A program made the position numbers and the translations under genes. The notes under the pieces were generated by a model that did no database searches, was not told where the DNA came from, and worked only from the letters and a program-made list of their open reading frames with translations. This document shows, in pieces, positions 1 through 5,679 of a DNA stretch of 60,987 bases. The first letter of the stretch is position 1. Every line of letters starts with the position of its first letter. This DNA is from Verrucomicrobiales bacterium (lineage in GTDB: Bacteria; Verrucomicrobiota; Verrucomicrobiia; Limisphaerales; UBA9464), in contig JAIYBC010000045.1 of assembly GCA_027488845.1 (NCBI GenBank), positions 1 to 60,987 on the forward strand, written 5' to 3'.

Positions 1-57
1 CACGCGCCAGCTCTTCCCCAGTCCCAACAACTGCCCAAACGTCTCCTCGGGTGTCAT
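1..57 (-). CDS. Possible transposase N-terminus (ISL3-like), cut by window edge
   Basis: Reading leftward from the ATG at 57-55, the frame stays open to the window edge and encodes 19 residues beginning MTPEETFGQLLGLGKSWRV. From memory, this resembles the first residues of ISL3-type transposases of Verrucomicrobiota (a short helix, then an LGL-x-x-x-W-x-V pattern). Only the extreme N-terminus is inside the window, so the family call is tentative. If right, an insertion sequence abuts the cassette array to its right. The bases between it and the first attC-like site (58-143) carry no recognisable gene. Confidence 0.35.
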   Translation of the reverse strand, partial: MTPEETFGQLLGLGKSWRV

Positions 58-143
58 CGCCCGTCATCATCCTCCGCCCGTCAAGCCCCCCCGGTTCCAC
101 TGGAATCAGCGAGGAACCAGAATTTGATGGAGGAAGCGACGAT

Positions 144-236
144 GCGTAAAAAGACGCTCCCACGAACCCGGCGGGAGCGTTCTCGTTGCAATCCAGGCGT
201 TTGGAGCGCCGGATCGCTGAGCTTTCGACGTCGAGA
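144..236 (+). other. attC-like recombination site A (93 bp)
   Basis: This is one of three 93-bp elements (here, 1065-1157 and 1724-1816) that align end to end without gaps. All share the block GCGAACCCGGCG-GAGCG or a close variant about 20 bp in, and end near GCTTTCGACG or equivalent. Each sits between short same-strand genes, as attC sites do in integron cassette arrays. In this copy the outer boxes (GCGTAAA and GTCGAGA) depart from the consensus RYYYAAC/GTTRRRY, so it may be a decayed site. Confidence 0.55.
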
Positions 237-242
237 CAAAGC

Positions 243-671
243 ATGACCCGGGAAAGATCATTCGTTGAAGCTGAGGTCGTCCTGCTATCGAAAGAAGAAG
301 GAGGCCGAAGCACGCCAGCATTACCGGTAGCGTATGGCGGCGGCATGCGTCCCCACATCGTTCTTCAAGATCGCTCCGTCCGTAAGGCGAAGGTTGGCAT
401 GCGCGACGGTCATCCGAATACGATTCTCGATGAGTATCTGGGCGTCGAGTTTTGGAGCGGCCCCGACCCCATACCCGTGAGCAGCGCATTTTTGCTGACG
501 ATGCGTTTATCGTATCATCCGGCTCCAATGTATGACAGCTGTGTTCCAGGCGCGACTTTCACCATCCGTGAGGGCGGCAGGATTACCGGTCACGGTGAGA
601 TCAAGCGACGCTGGATCGAAAAAGAGCCTGACCAGGCGCAACAGCCAACGACCGCAGCCGGTCGTGGCTGA
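243..671 (+). CDS. Stand-alone EF-Tu domain III-like protein
   Basis: The 142-residue product resembles only the C-terminal beta-barrel (domain III) of elongation factor Tu. Residues 15-22 read LSKEEGGR, and residues 106-120 (FTIREGGRITGHGEI) match the EF-Tu end motif that normally reads FAIREGGRTVGAGVV. There is no GTPase domain or P-loop, so it cannot be an elongation factor by itself. In EF-Tu this domain contacts aminoacyl-tRNA and EF-Ts; what the isolated domain does is unknown. I chose the ATG at 243 because the longer in-frame start at 186 would place 19 codons inside the attC-like site, whereas 243 is seven bases beyond it, as in typical cassettes. Confidence 0.7.
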   Translation: MTRERSFVEAEVVLLSKEEGGRSTPALPVAYGGGMRPHIVLQDRSVRKAKVGMRDGHPNTILDEYLGVEFWSGPDPIPVSSAFLLTMRLSYHPAPMYDSCVPGATFTIREGGRITGHGEIKRRWIEKEPDQAQQPTTAAGRG

Positions 672-701
672 TCTGAATCGTCCAGGCGGCAACACAACAT
701 C

Positions 702-1055
702 ATGAGCAGCATCACACTCAACCTTGTAGTTCTTAGGTCTACTGATGTAGCTCGTGCAGCTGCTTTCTACACGCGACTGGGATTGCACCTTTTAAAACAT
801 CGGCACGGTAGCGGCCCGGAGCATTTTGCCGCCGAATTGCCCGGCGGCGTTTTCGAATTGTATCCGCTGTCTCCGGAGGGGCCATCCACACTTGGGACGC
901 GGATAGGATTTCGGGTTCCGTCGGTTGATGCCGCGATAGCGGCGTTGAGCGATTACCCGAGCGCGGTTGTCACTTCCCCCAGGGATTCCGAATGGGGGCG
1001 CAGAGCAGTTGTTGCAGACCCGGATGGCCATCGAGTTGAACTCTTGCAGTCATGA
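702..1055 (+). CDS. VOC family protein (glyoxalase/bleomycin-resistance fold)
   Basis: This 117-residue protein has the paired beta-alpha-beta-beta-beta modules of the vicinal oxygen chelate fold. The N-terminal module contains DVARAAAFYTRLGL, and the C-terminus ends ADPDGHRVELLQS, the classic last strand carrying a metal-ligand glutamate. Family members include glyoxalases, dioxygenases and drug-binding resistance proteins; the substrate cannot be told from sequence. It lies 30 bp downstream of the EF-Tu-like gene with no attC-like site between them, so the two appear to share one cassette. Confidence 0.8.
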   Translation: MSSITLNLVVLRSTDVARAAAFYTRLGLHLLKHRHGSGPEHFAAELPGGVFELYPLSPEGPSTLGTRIGFRVPSVDAAIAALSDYPSAVVTSPRDSEWGRRAVVADPDGHRVELLQS

Positions 1056-1064
1056 CGATCTTGC

Positions 1065-1157
1065 GCCTAATGTGACGCGCGAGCGAACCCGGCGTGAGCG
1101 TCGCGGTCTTGAGCTAAGCTTTTCGGCGCCGCTGTCGCTGAACTTTCCACATTAGAC
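1065..1157 (+). other. attC-like recombination site B (93 bp)
   Basis: This copy begins GCCTAAT and ends ATTAGAC. These correspond to R'' (RYYYAAC) and R' (GTTRRRY) with the innermost C:G pair replaced by T:A, so base pairing between the boxes is kept at that position. The internal AGCG/CGCT pairing expected of the L boxes is present. The site starts ten bases after the VOC stop codon and ends eleven bases before the next ATG, the normal placement in a cassette array. Confidence 0.7.
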
Positions 1158-1168
1158 GACTTCGCACA

Positions 1169-1729
1169 ATGACTTTCAGCAAAGCGCATAAAACCAGCCT
1201 CTGTGTGGGGTTGGTTCGTACTGGATATCATCCAGACGAGGTCGAGGGGGTGATTCAGAAGCTTTCATCATGTTGGTGCCTGGTTGCGAGCTTAGACTCT
1301 CTCGATTCCGATGGATACTGGATCATCAGACGAGATACCATTCTCAATGTGAGATACACGCGTATCGAGGCATTCCGTCATCGTATCCTACTCGCAAATG
1401 GCGCGACTTCCCGACTTCGACTTCTTCGCGGTATCGACATCACTACGACGGACAGCCTCATGGCCTCTTTAGTGAGCCAGCGCCGTTATGCGATCATATA
1501 CCGAGATACCGATACAGAATGGTGGAGCTTGCACGCCGCCATTCTCCGGCAGGAGCGATCAGATCTTCTGCTTCACGGCTTTGACGGAGCCGGCCGTTTC
1601 GAGTCCCGCGTTCGCCGCTACCCCATCGCTCAAATTAACTGTATCCGCCTCGGTAGCCGCTACCTCCGCGAGTATCAGTCTGCAGTCCCTTATGATTACG
1701 ACATGCAATCCCCTGTCCCCGTCGCCTAA
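1169..1729 (+). CDS. Cassette-encoded protein of unknown function
   Basis: The 186-residue protein is not recognised. It is predicted soluble with many beta strands, including a segment GYWIIRRDTILNVRYT near residues 49-64 and aromatic-rich EWWSLHAAIL near residues 117-126. There are no transmembrane segments and no signal peptide. The ATG lies eleven bases after attC-like site B, and the stop at 1727-1729 falls inside the R'' box of site C. A coding end overlapping R'' is typical of integron cassettes. A small RNA-binding beta-barrel (Sm-like) fold is a guess only. Confidence 0.75.
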   Translation: MTFSKAHKTSLCVGLVRTGYHPDEVEGVIQKLSSCWCLVASLDSLDSDGYWIIRRDTILNVRYTRIEAFRHRILLANGATSRLRLLRGIDITTTDSLMASLVSQRRYAIIYRDTDTEWWSLHAAILRQERSDLLLHGFDGAGRFESRVRRYPIAQINCIRLGSRYLREYQSAVPYDYDMQSPVPVA

Positions 1730-1816
1730 CCAGGCGCCCCAGCGAACCCGGCGGGAGCGTTGTCGTTGCAATTCAACCGTTCGGAGCGCTGGCTCGCGGA
1801 GCTTCCGACGTTAGGC
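1724..1816 (+). other. attC recombination site C (93 bp, best preserved)
   Basis: The site begins GCCTAAC and ends GTTAGGC. Both are exact matches to the integron attC core boxes RYYYAAC and GTTRRRY, and they are perfect reverse complements of each other. CCAGCG (1739-1744) can pair with CGCTGG (1787-1792), as the L boxes do. The centre holds the block shared with sites A and B. The cassette gene upstream ends within the R'' box. Confidence 0.8.
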
Positions 1817-1828
1817 TTCCAGCCGCAT

Positions 1829-1960
1829 ATGGACAATACTCCGCCAATCCTGTCACCGCCAGTGGTTGCTAGGCGGCATTCACGTGACAGATTTCAGGGA
1901 CATGGCCACAGTGGAATCCTGATGGATCTGAAAACGATTGCCGAATCACCTGCAAAGTAG
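1829..1960 (+). CDS. Short cassette ORF, possibly truncated
   Basis: A 43-codon frame opens twelve bases after attC site C with MDNTPPILSPPVV. A proline-rich start of this kind is common on small verrucomicrobial membrane proteins, but nothing membrane-like follows and the frame ends after ILMDLKTIAESPAK. It could be the beginning of a cassette gene broken by a frameshift or deletion. It could also be a non-coding leader to the next gene, which begins eleven bases later. Confidence 0.3.
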   Translation: MDNTPPILSPPVVARRHSRDRFQGHGHSGILMDLKTIAESPAK

Positions 1961-1970
1961 TTCCTGAGTC

Positions 1971-2402
1971 ATGGCATACAACGAACAACTTGCCAAACGC
2001 ATCCGCGACTTCTTGGGCGATGCCCGCGTCCGCGTGGAGGAGAAACGCATGATGGGCGGGTTGTGTTTCATGGTGAACGGAAAGATGTGTGTGGGAGTGG
2101 AAAAGGATCGCCTGATGGTGCGCCTGGATCCCGAAGAATATGAATCGGCCCTGCGACGCAAGGGTTGCGTATCGATGGATTTCACGGGGAGACCGCTGCG
2201 TGGTTTCGTTTTTGTCAAACTGGTAGAGCTGTCAACGGACGATGCATTGAACGGTTGGCTCAAGCTGGCCTTGGAGTTCAATCCCAAGGCGAAGTGCTCG
2301 AAGAAGAAGTCAACTCCAGCTTCACCAATGCAAGCACGCTTGGGGGCTGCTGGTTTTCCCCTCAAGCGGTCTCTTCAACATTCCACAAAATCAGGTCTAT
2401 GA
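1971..2402 (+). CDS. TfoX/Sxy N-terminal domain protein
   Basis: The first ~110 residues match the TfoX N-terminal domain. There is an N-terminal helix (LAKRIRDFLGDARVRVEEKRMMGG), then the typical strand FMVNGKMCVGVEKDRLMVRL, and an end of the kind GWLKLALEFNP. TfoX/Sxy proteins activate competence genes in Gammaproteobacteria, but stand-alone N-domains are widespread and of unknown role. The last ~30 residues look unrelated to the family and may come from a frame-altering change. The stop TGA overlaps the next gene's ATG (ATGA at 2399-2402), implying translational coupling. Confidence 0.75.
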   Translation: MAYNEQLAKRIRDFLGDARVRVEEKRMMGGLCFMVNGKMCVGVEKDRLMVRLDPEEYESALRRKGCVSMDFTGRPLRGFVFVKLVELSTDDALNGWLKLALEFNPKAKCSKKKSTPASPMQARLGAAGFPLKRSLQHSTKSGL

Positions 2403-2803
2403 AAAAACAGATCCTCGCTGTTCTGGCCTACTTGCTGCCCACTTTCCCTCTGGGCTATTTCTGGCATCTCACGATCTTTGCCGACTATTACAAGTCGCTC
2501 CACGTTTACCGCGACGACATCTTCATCCCGTTTGGAATCCTCTCGATGCTGATTCAAGGCGTGATCTGGTCGGTGCTGTATCGAAAGATGTTTGCTGGGG
2601 AACCGATCTTGAGGGGGGCAATCAAATTCGCCACTTTGGCGTGTCCGCTTGCGTGGAGCTTCATGGTGTTGGCCACTTCCGCGAAGCATCACATGTCCTC
2701 GATACAAGGATACGTCGGCATTGAAACGTGCTTCATGCTCGTCCATTACACCATCGTCAGCCCGCTCATTGAAGCGGTGTATGCCAAGAACCCAAGAAGC
2801 TGA
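2399..2803 (+). CDS. Small integral membrane protein, function unknown
   Basis: This 134-residue protein has about four hydrophobic helices: ILAVLAYLLPTFPLGYFW, IPFGILSMLIQGVIWSVLY, FATLACPLAWSFMVLA and a final one near FMLVHYTIVSPLIEAVY. I know similar four-helix proteins only as uncharacterised membrane proteins. The start chosen (2399) overlaps the TfoX-like stop by four bases; upstream in-frame codons lie wholly within the TfoX gene and are a shadow. Confidence 0.65.
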   Translation: MKKQILAVLAYLLPTFPLGYFWHLTIFADYYKSLHVYRDDIFIPFGILSMLIQGVIWSVLYRKMFAGEPILRGAIKFATLACPLAWSFMVLATSAKHHMSSIQGYVGIETCFMLVHYTIVSPLIEAVYAKNPRS

Positions 2804-3188
2804 CCGGATGCCCGGTCCGGTTTGAAATTGGATTCTTGCGGACGGCGCAGAATTCCGCCCAGCGCATCCTTGATGACTGCCGGAATATCCGCGACAGCAT
2901 TTCCGGAGGCCCGATTCCTGGCACTTCGGCAGCGTGGAAACCCATACCGCGGCCGGGAATTGCCCGCGGAGATCCGACGACGGCTCCCATCGAAACCAGC
3001 AACTACCGCAGGTGACGCTTTCGCCTTCTCAGGCCGGACCCCAGCACCCTGAGGTCACTCTCGGAATCTGGAGGAGATTCCATTTCACCTTCGATGGGCT
3101 TAACGGATCCTGCGCCTAGGGGATCTGTCCCCAACGGAAGCCATTCGAAGGCTCGCGGTCCTTGGCGGCGAACGGCTAGACTCAGCGC
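2804..3188. other. Intergenic region holding a decayed antitoxin and a short hairpin
   Basis: The 385 bases contain no intact gene. A perfect short hairpin GACCGG-ATGC-CCGGTC follows the membrane-protein stop (about 2803-2818) but lacks a T tract. From about 2907 to 3050 the sequence resembles the 3' end of the antitoxin gene at 10750-11007 (listed separately). GGGGA-TCTG-TCCCC at 3119-3132 is a second weak hairpin ahead of the kinase gene. Confidence 0.5.
2822..3052 (+). pseudogene. Remnant of a short antitoxin-like gene
   Basis: Its translation contains RQRGNPYRGRELPAEIRRRL, then PSKPATTAGDA. That is plainly homologous to RQQRGNPARGRELLAEIRQR-IPSRPGASTGDA at the C-terminus of the antitoxin-like protein at 10750-11007. 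The first ~28 codons here bear no resemblance to that protein's DNA-binding half, and no PIN gene lies upstream, so this is probably a decayed toxin-antitoxin copy. A degenerate version of the repeat found after the intact antitoxin also follows this copy. Confidence 0.6.
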
Positions 3189-4946
3189 ATGGACCGACCG
3201 TCCAACCGGCCCCGCGTCACCCGTGGCCCAGTGTCCGGGGTGTGGTTCGGCCTCGCCGGTTTGGTGATTACGGCGCTTCTGACGGCCATGATCTGGCGTG
3301 ACGCGGTGCAGCACGACGAGGAGCGGTTGGCCGTGCTGACGGAACAGCTTTGGCAGGAATTGGAGACCCGCGTCGAAAGCTACGAGCGCGAACTCAGCCA
3401 GTTGGCGGAATGGTTTGCAGGGCGGACGCAGGTCACCGGTGTCGAGTGGGAGAACCGCGTCGAAAGGATGAAGCTGCCGGTGAACTTCCCCGCCCTGACC
3501 GAAGTGCTGTTCGCCGAGACCATTCGCCCTCCGAAGGAGTCGGAGCAACCACCGGACCCTGCCGACCTGAACGGCAACCGGGCGATGATCCACCGCGGCT
3601 GGGATTTCGAGGTACGCCTGACGGCGGTGCGCTCCTTGGGGGCCACGCCGGATGGGACCATCCCTCGCCTGAGCCTTGATCCACCCCAGGCGGGTCGCCG
3701 CCTGATGGCGGAGCTGGATCCCGAACGGTTGAACCAGATCGGGGGCAACCTCAGCGTCAGGTCGACCCGCCGGCGCCTCATCGAGCCCGGCGGGTCGGCC
3801 GCGGTGCCCGCGTTCACCCTGTTTGCTGGGATTCACGACCGTTCGATGCCGGCGGCCTCGGCCATCGATGAACCCTCCTTTGACCGATGGCACGGACTGC
3901 GCAACCTGCGACGTCTCGAATCGCTGCGGGGTGTCGTGGCGGGAACGGTCGCAACGGGCCCATTGGTTGAATCCATTTTCGGCGACCGAAGATTGGAGGC
4001 GGACTTCGACCTGTATGCGGGCGAATTGGTGGAGACCAACCGACTCACCCGGCAGATGCAGGCGCCCGTGGCTCCCCGGCGCGGTCTCGGGGTGACGAAA
4101 GAGGTGCGCTGGTATGGTGACCGGTGGCATTTCGTGACCGCACCCAACGACCGATTCTTCTTCGGCTCGCGACGTTTCCGCGCCGGGCTTGTCGCGATCG
4201 CAGGCACGCTGCTCAGCCTTCTGCTCGCGGGTTTCGTCCACACACAGACCCGCGCCCGGGCGGCGGCCGAGGCCTGGAGCCGCGAACTGGAGGAGGCCCG
4301 CGAACAATTGCGGACCGCCCACAGCGAACGTGAGCAGTTCGGCCGCAACCTGCACGACGGCGTTCTCCAATCCCTCTACGCCGCCGTGCTCAGCCTGCGG
4401 CGCGCCGGTCGCGCCACGGCGGTGGACCCAGGTCGGGCAGGCGTGCTGATCGAGGGCGTGGTCTCCGACCTCGAGGAATCCATGCAGACCATCCGCGGTT
4501 TCCTGACCAACGCGCCGGCCGGGCAGATCGCCGCCGTCGACCTGCCCGCCCAGTTGCGTGGCTATGTGGACGCCTGCCGGCGCATGGCCTTGGCCGAGGT
4601 TTCGATTTCGGGAGATCCTGTCGTCCTCACGCAACTGCACGGCGATCACGCGGAGCAGGTGCTCCTGCTGGTGAAGGAGGCGGTCAGCAACGCCCATCGT
4701 CACGGCCAGGCGGCCCACATCGAAATCCGCTGCGAGCGCGTCGGCTCCGCACTCCAGCTCACGGTTTCCGACGACGGCCGTGGATTCGTGCCGGACAACG
4801 TCACCGGCCCCGGCTATGGTCTGCGCTCGATGCGGGAGCGGATGGAACATTGCGGCGGCCGGCTGGGAGTGGACTCGCGGCCCGGCGGACCGACCACGGT
4901 CCGCGCCACCGTGCCGCTGCGACCCGAGAAGCGGACGGATGCATGA
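3189..4946 (+). CDS. Membrane sensor histidine kinase (NarL-type partner, HisKA_3)
   Basis: The 585-residue protein has a first membrane helix near residues 17-36, an extracytoplasmic sensor region of about 290 residues (CHASE-like, beginning with a coiled segment), and a second helix near 333-352. A short coiled coil leads to a HisKA_3 domain with phospho-acceptor His389 in NLHDGVLQSLY. A HATPase_c domain follows, with the N box near residue 500 (EAVSNAHRHG) and G boxes DDGRGF and GYGLRSMRERM. It would autophosphorylate and pass phosphate to the regulator encoded immediately downstream, whose ATG overlaps this stop (ATGA). The ligand is unknown. Confidence 0.9.
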   Translation: MDRPSNRPRVTRGPVSGVWFGLAGLVITALLTAMIWRDAVQHDEERLAVLTEQLWQELETRVESYERELSQLAEWFAGRTQVTGVEWENRVERMKLPVNFPALTEVLFAETIRPPKESEQPPDPADLNGNRAMIHRGWDFEVRLTAVRSLGATPDGTIPRLSLDPPQAGRRLMAELDPERLNQIGGNLSVRSTRRRLIEPGGSAAVPAFTLFAGIHDRSMPAASAIDEPSFDRWHGLRNLRRLESLRGVVAGTVATGPLVESIFGDRRLEADFDLYAGELVETNRLTRQMQAPVAPRRGLGVTKEVRWYGDRWHFVTAPNDRFFFGSRRFRAGLVAIAGTLLSLLLAGFVHTQTRARAAAEAWSRELEEAREQLRTAHSEREQFGRNLHDGVLQSLYAAVLSLRRAGRATAVDPGRAGVLIEGVVSDLEESMQTIRGFLTNAPAGQIAAVDLPAQLRGYVDACRRMALAEVSISGDPVVLTQLHGDHAEQVLLLVKEAVSNAHRHGQAAHIEIRCERVGSALQLTVSDDGRGFVPDNVTGPGYGLRSMRERMEHCGGRLGVDSRPGGPTTVRATVPLRPEKRTDA

Positions 4947-5602
4947 ATGCGCCGGCTCCCATCCGTGTGCTGGTGGTGGATGACCACCGTGTCGTGCGCG
5001 CCGGCCTGAGCGCCATCCTGGCGGAACATCCCGGGCTGACGGTTGTGGGCGAGGCCGGCTCCGTGGTCGAAGCCCTCTCCTGTGCCGCCGCATTGCGTCC
5101 CGACCTGGTCCTACTGGACCTTCGGCTGCCCGACGGCTCGGGCACCCAGGCCTGCCGCCGGCTCAAGGGACTTCCCCGGCCGCCGCGCGTGGTCGTACTC
5201 ACTTCGTTCGCGCAGGCGACGCTGGTGTTCGAGGCGATGGATGCCGGGGCGGACGGCTATCTGCTCAAGGACAGCGACGACGGAGCGCTCATCTCTTCGC
5301 TGCTCACGGTGGCGAGCGGAAAGCAGGTGCTGTCGCCGGCGGTCACCCAGCTGGTCCTGCGACGCGAAGCCGTCAGCCCGGCATCACGGGCACCCGCGCA
5401 CCTCCTCCGCACGCTCACTGCGAGGGATCTCGACATGCTGAGGCAGGTGGCCGAAGGAGGCACCTACAAGGAGGTGGCCGACCGCCTGGGCCTGGCTGAA
5501 AAGACCGTCCGAAACGCCTTCAGCCTGATGATGGCGCGGCTGGGACTGGAAGGCCGCGCCCAACTGATCGCGGCCTATGTGCGGGCGACTGAAGGCCTGT
5601 AG
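4943..5602 (+). CDS. NarL/FixJ-family response regulator
   Basis: The 219-residue protein has a receiver domain (VLVVDDHRVVRAGL near the N-terminus, phospho-acceptor Asp59 in LLDLRLPDG, conserved Lys in YLLKD) and a C-terminal LuxR-type helix-turn-helix (LTARDLDMLRQVAEGGTYKEVADRLG, then KTVRN). I chose the ATG at 4943, overlapping the kinase stop, because it places the receiver beta-1 strand eight residues in. It forms a two-gene operon with the kinase. The exported protein gene at 5680 is a possible target, by position only. Confidence 0.92.
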   Translation: MNAPAPIRVLVVDDHRVVRAGLSAILAEHPGLTVVGEAGSVVEALSCAAALRPDLVLLDLRLPDGSGTQACRRLKGLPRPPRVVVLTSFAQATLVFEAMDAGADGYLLKDSDDGALISSLLTVASGKQVLSPAVTQLVLRREAVSPASRAPAHLLRTLTARDLDMLRQVAEGGTYKEVADRLGLAEKTVRNAFSLMMARLGLEGRAQLIAAYVRATEGL

Positions 5603-5613
5603 GCTTCCATAGG

Positions 5614-5644
5614 TTCGGGACGTTCCGGCAGGACGTTGGCCCCT
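5614..5644 (+). repeat. 31-bp exact repeat, copy 1
   Basis: The 31 bases starting TTCGGGACGTTCCGGCAGG and ending GGCCCCT recur identically at 8560-8590. Each copy lies 35-40 bp upstream of the start of an exported-protein gene (5680 and 8630). It could be a shared regulatory site for the response regulator encoded just upstream, or a fragment of a dispersed repeat. It contains GACGTTC and GACGTTG half-sites. Confidence 0.75.
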
Positions 5645-5679
5645 GTCCGTGGAAACGGCCCGGGCCATAGGATTCCGGC

